NCBI GenBank assembly: GCA_035606355.1
Contig: DATNFO010000081.1
Coordinates: 62,001-126,000, forward strand
Source of the DNA: Sulfopaludibacter sp035606355
GTDB lineage: Bacteria; Acidobacteriota; Terriglobia; Bryobacterales; Bryobacteraceae
DNA: 64,000 bases
Reading direction: 5' to 3'
Shown: positions 6,997-15,989 of the stretch, piece after piece
How the letters are laid out: every line of letters begins with the position of its first letter
Numbering within the stretch: the stretch's first letter is position 1
Made by a program: the position numbers and the translations under genes
Notes under the pieces: model-generated
Told to the model about the DNA's origin: nothing
Database searches by the model: none
The model's input: only the letters and a program-made list of their open reading frames with translations

Positions 6997-8192
6997 GCGT
7001 TTCAAAGACCGGATCGGGCGACCACCGTTCCGCGCTGCTTGCGGGATATCTCGGCTGGACGCTGGATGCATTTGATTTTTTCCTGGTCATCTTCTGTCTC
7101 ACCGCGATCGGCCGCGAGTTTCACAAGACCGATGCGCAGATTGCCCTCACCATTACGGTGACGCTGGCGATGCGGCCGCTCGGAGCGTTTCTGTTCGGCC
7201 TCATCGCGGATCGTTATGGCCGCCGCCTGCCGCTGATGATCGACCTGGTCTTTTACTCCATCGTGGAAGTGCTCTCCGGTCTCGCGCCTTCCTACACCAC
7301 GTTTTTCCTGCTGCGCGCGTTGTTCGGAATCGGCATGGGCGGCGAGTGGGGCGTGGGAGCGTCGCTGGCGATGGAGAAAGCGCCGCCAAAATCCCGCGGG
7401 CTGATGTCCGGCTTCCTGCAGGAAGGCTACGCGACCGGGTATCTGCTGGCGGCCATCTGCTACTTCTTTGTATTTCCGCGTGTGGGTTGGCGTCCGCTGT
7501 TCTTCCTGGGAGGCCTTCCCGCGCTGTTGGCGCTGTTCGTCCGCATGCGCGTCAAAGAGAGCGAAGTGTGGGAGCGCGGGAAGCGCCTCGGCTGGGGCGA
7601 GCTCGGGCGCACGCTGCTCTCGCATTGGAAGCTTTTCCTTTATATGGCGTTCCTCATGATGGGCATGAACCTGGTCTCTCACGGCACGCAGGATATGTAC
7701 CCGACATTGCTGGAACGGCAATGGGGTTTCACCGCGGAGCGGCGCGCCGTCATGACCGGCATCTCGATGATCGGGGCAATTCTGGGCGGCGTATTCTTCG
7801 GCGGCGTTTCCGATCGCATCGGCCGCCGCAAAACCATGACCATCGCACTGCTCGTCGGAATCGCGGTCATCCCGCTCTGGGCATTCGCGCCGAGCGTAGC
7901 GCTGCTCGGCATTGGCGCGTTTCTGCTTCAGTTCATGGTGCAGGGAGCGTGGGGAGTGATTCCCGCTCACCTCGCCGAGCTCTCTCCCGATTCCGTTCGC
8001 GGCTTTCTTCCCGGGTTCGGCTACCAGGTGGGAGTGCTGCTTGCCAGCGCGATAGGCTACGTGCAGGCTCTCTTCGCAAATCGCACCAGCTACGCCGTAG
8101 CGATGGCCGGCACTGCCGCGGTAGTGATGATGTTCGCCATAATCGCCATCGCAGTCGGCAAAGAAAAGGGCGGGGCAGAGTTCGGCCGGTAA
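6993..8192 (+). CDS. MFS transporter (sugar/organic-acid:H+ symporter type)
   Basis: This 399-residue protein has 12 predicted membrane segments and classic MFS signatures: GLIADRYGRRLPLM after helix 2, GIGMGGEWGVGASL in helix 4, and GVSDRIGRRKTMT between helices 8 and 9. The R-x-x-GxGxGGEWG block is typical of the metabolite:H+ symporter and NanT-like branches, which import organic acids or sialic acid. The substrate cannot be read from sequence. The GTG start overlaps the ubiE stop, so the two are translated together. Confidence 0.88.
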   Translation: MSVSKTGSGDHRSALLAGYLGWTLDAFDFFLVIFCLTAIGREFHKTDAQIALTITVTLAMRPLGAFLFGLIADRYGRRLPLMIDLVFYSIVEVLSGLAPSYTTFFLLRALFGIGMGGEWGVGASLAMEKAPPKSRGLMSGFLQEGYATGYLLAAICYFFVFPRVGWRPLFFLGGLPALLALFVRMRVKESEVWERGKRLGWGELGRTLLSHWKLFLYMAFLMMGMNLVSHGTQDMYPTLLERQWGFTAERRAVMTGISMIGAILGGVFFGGVSDRIGRRKTMTIALLVGIAVIPLWAFAPSVALLGIGAFLLQFMVQGAWGVIPAHLAELSPDSVRGFLPGFGYQVGVLLASAIGYVQALFANRTSYAVAMAGTAAVVMMFAIIAIAVGKEKGGAEFGR

Positions 8193-8211
8193 GTGCCGGC
8201 CGTTACTACGT

Positions 8212-8217
8212 TATACT
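8212..8217 (+). promoter_or_regulatory. -10 element TATACT, leaderless start at 8226
   Basis: TATACT ends 8 nt before the ATG at 8226, so the transcript should begin at or next to the start codon. No ribosome-binding site is visible. One of about fifteen such arrangements in the window. Confidence 0.5.
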
Positions 8218-8225
8218 CAGCCTTC

Positions 8226-9779
8226 ATGCCCGCCCGACCCCGGGCCTCCGGCCGAAGCGCCGAAGCCGCGCGTGATGCCATCGAGGCTTTCCTCCAAAGC
8301 GCACGCCAACCCGCACTGCTCGAACCCGGCGAAGAACTGCTCGCGCTCACCAGTGAGAATTACGAGCTCTCGCTGCGCGCCGATCGCCTGACGCTTCAGG
8401 CTTGGGATCGCACGCGCAATCTGACGCGCCGCGTGATGGACGTTCGGCAAGACAGCGCAGCGCGCCTGGAGCTTGCCATCCAGCGCTTCGGCGGACGCGA
8501 AGGGCAGGTGTTCCTGCTCGATCTTTCCCGCCGCGCCGGAGCGGAAATGGGCCGCCGCAGCGGACGCCTTGTCTTCCGCGAGCGCTTCCGCATCTTTCTT
8601 CGCCGGCAATTTCCGGAGTGGACACTGGCCGAACTCAGCGCCGAGCCCGACCTGGAACATAGCCTCTCGCCCTCATTCCCGCGCGCCTTTCTGAAGCACG
8701 GTCAGCACGCATGGGCCGCTATCGCCTGCCCCGTCGAAGGCGATGCAGCCGCCGTCGTCACGTTCGCGCTCATCTGGCTCTCTTACCTGCGAGCCCGCGA
8801 GCGCCGCGTCACCGTTGAGGGACTCGCGATCTACGTTCCGCAGCGCAGCGAATCCGCGCCGTCGCTGCGCCTGCTGTGCCTCAATCCCTCTGCCGCGCGT
8901 TTTGAGCTTTTCACTTACGATGAGCATGACGAGATCGTGCGCATCGATGCGCGCGATCACGGCAATCTCGATACGCGCCTCGAGCCCTGCCGCCGCTCCG
9001 CCGCGGACGATGCGGGCCGCTGGCGCGACATTCTCGAACTCCCCGGAGTCGAACGCGTTTACCGCCACGATGGCAGCACATCCCTGCGCGTCCGCGGCAT
9101 CGAATTCGGCGAGCTTCGCGACGGCGTTTTCTATTTCGGCATGGGCCAGAAAGAGATCGCGCGTGATTACCGGCTCAGCGAAATCCAGCGACTCGTCGAA
9201 GAGCTCGACCGCGCCCGCAATCCGCTCTCCGATTCCGCTAACTCGCTGTATCGCCAATATCCGGAGGCCTGGCTCGAATCGCAGGCGCGCGCCCACATCG
9301 TCACCATCGACGCGTCTTTACAAGAGACTCCGATTTACGGGCAAGTCCCGGCATTCGCCGGCGGCGATCGCGGCATCATGGACCTCCTCGCGGTGGACCG
9401 CACCGGCCGCCTCGCCGTCATCGAGCTGAAGGCATCTCAGGACGTACACCTTCCCATGCAGGCTCTGGATTACTGGATTCGGGTGAAATGGCACCTCGAC
9501 CGGGGCGAATTCACGTCCGCCGGATATTTCCCCGGCGTGCAACTCCGCACGGAAGCGCCGAAGTTGCTGCTGGTCGGCCCGGCCCTCGAATTCCATCCCG
9601 CCACGGAAACGCTGCTGGACTACTTCTCCCCGGAAATTGAAGTCGAGCGGGTGGGAGTCGCCGCCGATTGGCGCACGCAATTGCGAACCATGTTCCGTCT
9701 GCGTGCCGCCGAACGCCCCGCGTTCGTGTCTGCCGGCACAAGCCGCGTCAATGCGCCGTTTACCCCGGAGCTAAAATAG
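8226..9779 (+). CDS. Uncharacterised protein with C-terminal PD-(D/E)XK nuclease-like domain
   Basis: This 517-residue protein has no family I can name for its first ~350 residues, which are rich in charged helices and small beta segments. The C-terminal part reads GIMDLLAVDRTGRLAVIELKA. D386, E400 and K402 form the D-x(13)-ExK core of the PD-(D/E)XK nuclease fold, and MQALDYWIRVK provides the usual following helix. It could be a DNA-repair or restriction-type nuclease, or an inactive relative. A GTG at 8193 extends the frame, but the ATG at 8226 fits the TATACT element 8 nt upstream. It is a single gene, not adjacent to methylase or helicase genes. Confidence 0.7.
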   Translation: MPARPRASGRSAEAARDAIEAFLQSARQPALLEPGEELLALTSENYELSLRADRLTLQAWDRTRNLTRRVMDVRQDSAARLELAIQRFGGREGQVFLLDLSRRAGAEMGRRSGRLVFRERFRIFLRRQFPEWTLAELSAEPDLEHSLSPSFPRAFLKHGQHAWAAIACPVEGDAAAVVTFALIWLSYLRARERRVTVEGLAIYVPQRSESAPSLRLLCLNPSAARFELFTYDEHDEIVRIDARDHGNLDTRLEPCRRSAADDAGRWRDILELPGVERVYRHDGSTSLRVRGIEFGELRDGVFYFGMGQKEIARDYRLSEIQRLVEELDRARNPLSDSANSLYRQYPEAWLESQARAHIVTIDASLQETPIYGQVPAFAGGDRGIMDLLAVDRTGRLAVIELKASQDVHLPMQALDYWIRVKWHLDRGEFTSAGYFPGVQLRTEAPKLLLVGPALEFHPATETLLDYFSPEIEVERVGVAADWRTQLRTMFRLRAAERPAFVSAGTSRVNAPFTPELK

Positions 9780-9787
9780 GGACGCAT

Positions 9788-10648
9788 ATGCTGAAGGCTT
9801 TCAAGCAGGCCCGCGCCGCTTTCTCTCTCCTCAATGCGCAAGAGGTGACCAACCGGGCCAACCGCCCGGTGCATTTCGGACTCGTCTCCGTGGGAGGCGG
9901 CGGCTACCTGGAAATGGAGGACTTCCTGGCTCCTCACCATGCGAGTTCCAGCGACCGCGCGCGCGCCCTGGAAATGATCCACCGCGCCGGCGATCCCGCC
10001 GCGCCCGGCGACGTGGATCTTGTCCTCTATGAGCAGGGCATTCCTTCGCAAAAGGGCACGTACACGTATTACCGTAGCGATCCCGCAGCCACCATCGACC
10101 AGATTCTCGATGGCAATGACGATATCCATCTCGCGCTGGCGCGCCATTTTCCGGCCTTTCGCAAACCGGTGGTGGACCGCATCATTCAAAGCGTGGCGCG
10201 CGAGAACGCCATCTTCGCCATCGCCACGGCGCTGCCGGATGTGATTCCGAACCTCATGGAACTGCCCTGGGCGCTCGGCGAATGGGCGTCCGATACGGCC
10301 TTCCTCACGGCGAACCAACTCCGCATGGCGTTCCAGATCGCCGCTATTTGCGGGAAAGAAGCCGGCTTTTCGGCGCAGAAGGCGGAAGTGCTCTCCATTG
10401 GCGCGAGCGCGTTCGGCTGGCGCGCCATCGCCCGCGAACTCGCCGGCAAAATCCCGCTGGGCGGAGGACTGATTCCCAAGGGCGCCATCGCCTACGCCGG
10501 AACCGTGCTGGTCGGCAAAGCGCTTGAAAAGTTGCACGAGTCGGACATGGGCTACACCCGTGAAGAGCGCCGCGGCATCTATGAGGAAGCGCTGGAAAAG
10601 GGCAAACAGATCGCCGCCAACCTGCTTCCGAACGCTAAGCAAAGTTAA
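9788..10648 (+). CDS. DUF697-like membrane-associated protein
   Basis: The 286-residue product has an N-terminal alpha/beta region with no recognised signature. Its C-terminal part is long and Ala/Gly-rich (IPLGGGLIPKGAIAYAGTVLVGKALEKL), like the DUF697 domain attached to some GTPases. No P-loop is present. The frame is open from 9668, but the ATG at 9788 has TAAAAT ending 10 nt upstream, so I start there. A function in membrane or stress physiology is plausible for the DUF697 group but unproven. Confidence 0.65.
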   Translation: MLKAFKQARAAFSLLNAQEVTNRANRPVHFGLVSVGGGGYLEMEDFLAPHHASSSDRARALEMIHRAGDPAAPGDVDLVLYEQGIPSQKGTYTYYRSDPAATIDQILDGNDDIHLALARHFPAFRKPVVDRIIQSVARENAIFAIATALPDVIPNLMELPWALGEWASDTAFLTANQLRMAFQIAAICGKEAGFSAQKAEVLSIGASAFGWRAIARELAGKIPLGGGLIPKGAIAYAGTVLVGKALEKLHESDMGYTREERRGIYEEALEKGKQIAANLLPNAKQS

Positions 10649-10717
10649 GACTTGCGCATTGACGAAACTTTTTCGCCTACATCCCGCGTCGTACAATTAG
10701 GTCGAAAGGTGGAACTC

Positions 10718-11680
10718 ATGCGCCTGTCCCACGTTTGTATTGCCCTCGCTCTCATTACGTCTACTGCCGCATACGCGGACATCATCCGGCTGAAGAGTGG
10801 CCGTGTAATAAATGGTACGTACCTGGGCGGAAGCCCGCGTGAAGTAAAGGTCCAGATCGGCGATTCCGTCGAGACGCTGAACGTCTCCGATATAGCCCGA
10901 ATCGAGTTCGCAGGCGGAGATCAGGGCTACTCGGATTCGTCCAACCGTCCTGTGATGCGCCGCGCTCCCTCGGCCGGGTATCCCGATGACGATGGACGGC
11001 CGACGCTTCGTCGCAGCGACAGTGCGCCGACGCCTCCTCCCCCTCCGCCGGCCGACGATTATCCGCCCGTTTTGCGCCGCAGCGATAGCGCTTCGGGAAC
11101 CCCCGCGCCCATCATGCGGCCGGGCGATTCCGGCGCGAGCGCCGCGTCCACGGCGGCCACCGTCAATGCGCAGGAGCCGATCGAGATTCCTGCCGGAACC
11201 AATATGGTGGTGCGCATGATCGAAGCCGTGGATTCCAGCGCGGCCGGCGTCGGCCAGACCTATCGCGCCAGCTTCGATCAGCCTGTGGTGGTGAATGGCC
11301 AGACCGTAATTCCGCGAGGGGCTGATGCGACTGTGAAGCTCATCAACGATGAGCAGTCCGGCCGCGTGACCGGCAAGACAGTGCTCACCCTGCAACTCTG
11401 GAGCGTGCGCGTCAACGGCCGGACGGTCGATATCAAAACGCAGAACATTTCCAGAGAGAGCGACTCGCGCGGCAAGAAGACCGCGACCATGGCCGCGGGC
11501 GGCGCGATTCTCGGCGCCGTGATCGGCGGCATCGCCGGTGGCGGCAAGGGGGCGGCAGTCGGCGCTGGCGCCGGCGGAGCGGCAGGCGCGGGAGCGGAAG
11601 CCGTCACCAAAGGTGAGAAGGTGAAGATCCCTTCGGAGACGCTGCTCACTTTCATTCTGGACAACCCCGTTACTATATAG
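10718..11680 (+). CDS. Secreted glycine-zipper protein, acidobacterial family
   Basis: A signal peptide (HVCIALALITSTAAYADI) leads into a short beta domain (IRLKSGRVINGTYLGG, VKVQIGDSVETLNVSDIARI). A Pro/Ser-rich linker follows, with three degenerate repeats around RRSDSA. The C-terminal half has IPAGTNMVVRMIEAVDSS, VIPRGADATVKL and a glycine zipper (GAILGAVIGGIAGGG and GAAVGAGAGGAAGAG). The same C-terminal layout recurs in the protein at 39619-40710. The start ATG 10718 has a ribosome site AAAGGTGG and a TACAAT -10 element near 10693. It is likely periplasmic or outer-membrane associated. Function unknown. Confidence 0.8.
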   Translation: MRLSHVCIALALITSTAAYADIIRLKSGRVINGTYLGGSPREVKVQIGDSVETLNVSDIARIEFAGGDQGYSDSSNRPVMRRAPSAGYPDDDGRPTLRRSDSAPTPPPPPPADDYPPVLRRSDSASGTPAPIMRPGDSGASAASTAATVNAQEPIEIPAGTNMVVRMIEAVDSSAAGVGQTYRASFDQPVVVNGQTVIPRGADATVKLINDEQSGRVTGKTVLTLQLWSVRVNGRTVDIKTQNISRESDSRGKKTATMAAGGAILGAVIGGIAGGGKGAAVGAGAGGAAGAGAEAVTKGEKVKIPSETLLTFILDNPVTI

Positions 11681-11681
11681 G

Positions 11682-12419
11682 TTGGCTCAACCAACTGCGA
11701 TTGTGACCGGCGCGAGCCGCGGTATCGGCCGCGCCATCGCTACTGAGTTAGCGAAGACTCACCGCGTCATCGGCACGTACCGTGCGCGCGCCGATGCGGC
11801 CGAGCAGCTCCGCGCCGAAACCGGCTGTGAGATTTTTCCGTGCGATGTGGGGAGCGCCGAGGATCGCGCCGCGCTGCTGCGTTTCGCCCGCGAGCGCTTC
11901 GAAACGCTCGATCTGCTCGTGAATAACGCAGGCATGGCGCCGCGCGAGCGCCGCGACGTTCTTGACGCAACCCCGGAAAGCTTCGACGAGCTCATCAACA
12001 CCAATCTGAAGGGGCCGCACTTCCTCACGCAGGAAGCCGCGCGCTGGATGGAGCCCCATGCCCGCGGCCGCATCGTTTTCGTGACCTCGATTTCCGCTTA
12101 CACCGCGAGCGTCAATCGCGCCGAATACTGTATTTCGAAGGCAGGGCTGAGCATGTCCGCCGCCGTATTCGCAGCGCGCATGGCAGCGTCGGGCATCGGA
12201 GTCTTCGAAGTGCGCCCCGGCGTGATCCGCACGGACATGATCGCCAAGGTGGAAAAGATCTACGAAGAAAAAATTGTGGGAGGCCTGCTGCCCCAGCGCC
12301 GCATGGGAGAAGGCGAAGATATCGCCAAAGCCGTTCGAGCCATCGCCGATGGTCTGCTGGACTACTCCGCCGGCCAAGTCATCAACGTAGACGGAGGCTT
12401 CCACTTAAGGACACTGTAA
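11682..12419 (+). CDS. Short-chain dehydrogenase/reductase (FabG-like)
   Basis: This 245-residue SDR carries the classical motifs: TGASRGIGRAIA (NAD(P) loop), LLVNNAGMAP, a Ser in VTSISAYTASVNRAEYCISKAG with the catalytic YxxxK, and RPGVIRTDM. The protein ends with the usual SDR block GQVINVDGG. It probably reduces a 3-oxo sugar or acyl substrate. The start is a TTG directly after the stop of the upstream gene, with no better candidate. Substrate not predictable. Confidence 0.88.
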   Translation: MAQPTAIVTGASRGIGRAIATELAKTHRVIGTYRARADAAEQLRAETGCEIFPCDVGSAEDRAALLRFARERFETLDLLVNNAGMAPRERRDVLDATPESFDELINTNLKGPHFLTQEAARWMEPHARGRIVFVTSISAYTASVNRAEYCISKAGLSMSAAVFAARMAASGIGVFEVRPGVIRTDMIAKVEKIYEEKIVGGLLPQRRMGEGEDIAKAVRAIADGLLDYSAGQVINVDGGFHLRTL

Positions 12420-12471
12420 CGACGGGGCTCCCGCCCGGTCGCAAGATCGAAGGGTACAGCTGCCGAACGCC

Positions 12472-13833
12472 TCACTTCAAACTCAAATCCCGCGAGACCG
12501 CCGCGCCCTCCGCCACGTCGATCGCGACCGCCCCGTTCGACGCCCGCGGATCGTCAATATCGAAGCTCGCCAGCAACCGGTACACTCCCGGACCCAGCCC
12601 AACAAACTGATAGGCGCCATTCAAATCCGCGCGCGTGGTGCGGATCTCGCCATCATGCTCCAGCAGCACGGGAGCCCCCGCCGAAGCCCCCGACACAGTG
12701 CCGTGAATAGACGCCGGATTTGTTGAAAGCACAAACTTCACGTCCGCCCCCGGCGGCACAATCGCGACCGGAGCCTCCACTTTCGCCACATACCAGCTTG
12801 AATTCGGCGCCAGTGAAAACTCCCACTGCCCCGGCATCATCCGCGTCCCATTGTCCTTCAGCGTAAGAAACTCCGGCTTTGCTTCGCCCCATAGCTCCAC
12901 CCGCCGCGCGATCACCTGCACCCCATCGGCCGCGCCCTCGAAGTGAAACGCGACCAGCGGCATCGGCGAGCACCGAAGGCGCAGATCGCCGCGATCGCGC
13001 ATCAGATCGATCTCCTGGAACGCTACCCACTTGTCGCTCGTTTCGGCCATCACGTGATACTTCCCGGGCGCAAGATGCTCGAAGTGGAAGACGTCGTCCG
13101 GCCCGGTGATCATCGACTGCGCGCCCATGTCCGACGACAGCGTCACCACCGCGGGATAGTCCACGCGACCGGCGAGTGTGAGCAGTCCGCCGGGCATTGG
13201 CCGAATCACGATGTCACCGGCGTCGCGATCGATGCCCACCTCAATCGGACGCGCCGAATCCGCGGCCAGCACATCGCGATAGAACGTAGGCAGGTACGCG
13301 CCATCGTCGTACTGCTTCGGCCCGGTGCGCACCAGGTAGGCGCCCGGTTCGAGCTCCGCAATCCGAAACATGCCGCGATCATCGGTCTCCGCGTGCCCGA
13401 CCAACCGCGGCGGATGCGTCGCGCGATATGCGTAAACGACGTGTTCGGCCAGCCCGACATCGTTCTCATCGGCGACCCGCCCGGTGATCGCGCCGAGCCG
13501 CGGCAGCACGATCCGCAGTTCGCGCTCGCTGCCTTCTTCGATGCTGACCGGCACACCCGGCGCTTTGTATTTCCGCTGCCCGTATTCCACCGGGGCGAAC
13601 CCGATCTTCGATGCCAGCACGGTGTAGCTGCCCGCCACAATCGATTTGAACGCGAATTCGCCGAGCGAGTTGGTGCGTGTGGACTGCGTGCCGCCGCGGC
13701 TGCCTGCGACGGGTCGGACCACGATCAGCGCACGCGCCAAAGCGTGGCCGGTTTGCGACTCCACCACCATGCCTTTCAACACTGCGGCATGCGCGCAACA
13801 CGCGGCGGCAAGCGCCAGCAGGCCGGCCTTCAT
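12472..13833 (-). CDS. Secreted protein with carboxypeptidase-regulatory domains (copy 2)
   Basis: The 453-residue product has a signal peptide (MKAGLLALAAACCAHA) and several carboxypeptidase-regulatory-like (CarboxypepD_reg) beta sandwiches. The recurring block KGMVVESQTGHALARALIVVR ... GEFAFKSIVAGSYTVLASK ... GFAPVEYGQ marks domain 1; GRVADENDVGLAEH marks domain 2; and GTVSGASAGAPVLLEH plus GAYQFVGLGPGVYRLLASF marks the last. It is a paralogue of the gene immediately upstream, with which it overlaps by 4 bp (ATGA). These domains are usually adhesive or structural, and this pair has no enzyme domain. It is exported to the cell surface. Confidence 0.85.
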   Translation of the reverse strand: MKAGLLALAAACCAHAAVLKGMVVESQTGHALARALIVVRPVAGSRGGTQSTRTNSLGEFAFKSIVAGSYTVLASKIGFAPVEYGQRKYKAPGVPVSIEEGSERELRIVLPRLGAITGRVADENDVGLAEHVVYAYRATHPPRLVGHAETDDRGMFRIAELEPGAYLVRTGPKQYDDGAYLPTFYRDVLAADSARPIEVGIDRDAGDIVIRPMPGGLLTLAGRVDYPAVVTLSSDMGAQSMITGPDDVFHFEHLAPGKYHVMAETSDKWVAFQEIDLMRDRGDLRLRCSPMPLVAFHFEGAADGVQVIARRVELWGEAKPEFLTLKDNGTRMMPGQWEFSLAPNSSWYVAKVEAPVAIVPPGADVKFVLSTNPASIHGTVSGASAGAPVLLEHDGEIRTTRADLNGAYQFVGLGPGVYRLLASFDIDDPRASNGAVAIDVAEGAAVSRDLSLK

Positions 13834-15329
13834 CGCAGCACAAAGAGGTCGAGGTCCACTTGCGCGTCACTCGCCTCCCTCACGTAAACGCTCTGCGGTC
13901 GCGCCATTGACATCGTCTCGAAATCGGGCGATTGATATTCGAACGTCGCGAGAATGTTGTAATCCCCCGGCGCAAGTCCCTGAAATTTGTACTGCCCGCG
14001 AGTATCCGTCAACACCATGCGCAACTCGCCGATGCGCGTATTGCTCGCGCGGTCGACGATCTCCAGGTACACCGGAGCGCCTCCCACCGGCTCGTGCGAC
14101 GTGCCGGTCACGGCCCCGTGAATGCCCCCAGGGCTGTTGCCAACGGTGAAACTCACATACCCGGAGCGCGTGATCGTCACCGCATTCCACCCGTCAGCGT
14201 GCTTGCGCTGCAGGCCCATCCCCGGCCCGGAGAACCCGGCGACGTAGTAATTCGGAGGTGTCTTGAGTTGCAGTTCCCACTTGCCTGGAACGAGCGCGGC
14301 GCGGCTGCCGTCGATCGCCAGTTGCTGAATCGGACCAGGTCCGGCGAGGTCTATCCTCCGCGCCAGCACGGTGAACTGCGAACGGTCCACACGCTGGCCG
14401 TTGACGCCGCTGATTCCAACCGTCACATATGAAGTGCAGACCGCGTCCGCATTGAGATCGTGTTCCTCGCGCACGGCGACGTCCTGCCAACCGCCGAGCA
14501 CCACGCATCGGAACGAGTTATCGCCGGGGCCTTCCGAATACAACTCGTATGTCCCCGGTGGAACGGGACTGAAGCTGAACGGCCCTGCCGTTTGCACGGT
14601 CTCGCGCCCCATATCTGTCGCGAAGGTCAAGTTGACAGCTTTGGGAAGGCTGACACTCAGCGTGCCGTGAATCGGAATCAGCTTGCCCTGTGCCGGCTTG
14701 ATCTCGATCCCCGTCGCGTCCTGGTCATAATTGACCTCCACCACGCGACCGTTCTCCGCGCGATCCGCGTCCTTCGCGAACGTCGGCACATAACTGACCT
14801 CCGCGTTCTGCAGCGGAGCCGTGCGAATCAGATACTGACCCGGCTTCAGCCCGAAAATCCGGAAGTCGCCGCGTTCGTCGGCCTGACCCTGCGCAGCCAG
14901 CTCCACCGGACGCGTATTGCGGTACGCGAGCACTTTCTGATGCGGCACTCCCACTTCGTTCTCATCCACCACTCTCCCGCTGATAGCGGCGAAGTGCGGC
15001 ATGCGGATGTCGAGAAACGTGCCGGAACCGTCGGCCAGCAGCAAGGGCTCGCCCGCCGATTGCCACTGCTTCTGCCCATACTGCACCGTGACGAAGTTGG
15101 CGCGCGACGCCGTCAGCAGATACGCGCCCGCCGGCACATCTGCAATCTCAAAAACGCCAAACGTGTTCGTCTTCGCGGTAACGGCCTTCACGGGAAAGCC
15201 GGGCAGTGGCTGCAGCCGGATCGTCACGCGCGAAAGAGGTTTCCCGGTCTGGTGCTCAACCACGTTCCCGCGGACAGTCGCCGCGTGGAGTGCGGCACAG
15301 GCGAGCAATACCGGTAGCCAATTCCTCAT
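13830..15329 (-). CDS. Secreted protein with carboxypeptidase-regulatory domains (copy 1)
   Basis: This 499-residue protein has the same architecture as its downstream partner: signal peptide (LPVLLACAALHA), VRGNVVEHQTGKPLSRVTIRL domain 1, SGRVVDENEVGVPHQKVLA domain 2, a central beta region, and HGAVTGTSHEPVGGAPVYLE plus GQYKFQGLAPGDYNILATF at the C-terminus. The two genes look like an old tandem duplication and are co-translated. The start ATG 15329 has a GAGGT-type ribosome site. No catalytic residues were seen. Confidence 0.85.
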   Translation of the reverse strand: MRNWLPVLLACAALHAATVRGNVVEHQTGKPLSRVTIRLQPLPGFPVKAVTAKTNTFGVFEIADVPAGAYLLTASRANFVTVQYGQKQWQSAGEPLLLADGSGTFLDIRMPHFAAISGRVVDENEVGVPHQKVLAYRNTRPVELAAQGQADERGDFRIFGLKPGQYLIRTAPLQNAEVSYVPTFAKDADRAENGRVVEVNYDQDATGIEIKPAQGKLIPIHGTLSVSLPKAVNLTFATDMGRETVQTAGPFSFSPVPPGTYELYSEGPGDNSFRCVVLGGWQDVAVREEHDLNADAVCTSYVTVGISGVNGQRVDRSQFTVLARRIDLAGPGPIQQLAIDGSRAALVPGKWELQLKTPPNYYVAGFSGPGMGLQRKHADGWNAVTITRSGYVSFTVGNSPGGIHGAVTGTSHEPVGGAPVYLEIVDRASNTRIGELRMVLTDTRGQYKFQGLAPGDYNILATFEYQSPDFETMSMARPQSVYVREASDAQVDLDLFVLR

Positions 15330-15400
15330 CTTCTGACCTCATGACGCAGCGCGCCGCCAAAGAGTGCAGAGAATTTCCTGGGATTTCGTATGCTGAAAGC

Positions 15401-15979
15401 GTGCGCACCCTTCTCTTCCTGCATCCAGCCCGTATCGCGCTGGGGGTGGCTGTGGTGCTGGCTCTCGTCGTCGCCGTGCTCGCACTGGGGGCACGAGGCA
15501 GCGGAACGCGCATCGCCACTCTGTACCGTACTCACTTCGCCAAGGTTCATCGGGAGCGTCAACTTGTGGCCGCGATCGCGTTCTATCTCACCTTCACCGT
15601 GGTTCGCATCCTCACGCATGCCATCCGCGCCGGCCGCGGACCTTTTCACAATCTGGAGGTCGGCGGCCGCCACATCCACCATCTGGTCTGGGGCATCTTG
15701 CTGCTGCTCATCGTCGGTTACGGGTGGTTATTGCAGATCGGCACCGACGTTCGCGCCAAGAGCCGATGGCCGGGACGCGCGATGGCATTCCTCTACGGCG
15801 CCGGCGCGGCGCTCACGCTGGACGAGTTCGCGCTCTGGCTCAACCTGCAGGACGTCTATTGGGAGCGGCAGGGACGCGCGTCCGTTGACGCCGTGATTCT
15901 CTTCGGAACTCTGCTCGCCATCGGCGTGCTCGGCGGGCGCTTCTTCCGCTCGCTCGCGCGTGCTGCGTTCCGGAGGTAG
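15401..15979 (+). CDS. Integral membrane protein, hypothetical
   Basis: The 192-residue protein has about five membrane segments (IALGVAVVLALVVAVLALG, LVAAIAFYLTFTVVRILTHA, LVWGILLLLIVGYGWLLQ, AMAFLYGAGAALTLDEFALWL, AVILFGTLLAIGVLGG). A His-rich motif (GGRHIHHLVWG) lies before helix 3. I do not recognise the family. I choose the GTG at 15401, because TATGCT ends 6 nt before it and the frame upstream is not coding-like. It stands alone between divergent genes. Confidence 0.6.
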   Translation: MRTLLFLHPARIALGVAVVLALVVAVLALGARGSGTRIATLYRTHFAKVHRERQLVAAIAFYLTFTVVRILTHAIRAGRGPFHNLEVGGRHIHHLVWGILLLLIVGYGWLLQIGTDVRAKSRWPGRAMAFLYGAGAALTLDEFALWLNLQDVYWERQGRASVDAVILFGTLLAIGVLGGRFFRSLARAAFRR

Positions 15980-15989
15980 AATCGCAATC

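Noticed and set aside
8193..8225. GTG at 8193 as start of the PD-(D/E)XK protein
   Set aside because: It would lie directly after the MFS stop and read through the TATACT promoter element; the ATG at 8226 fits that element.
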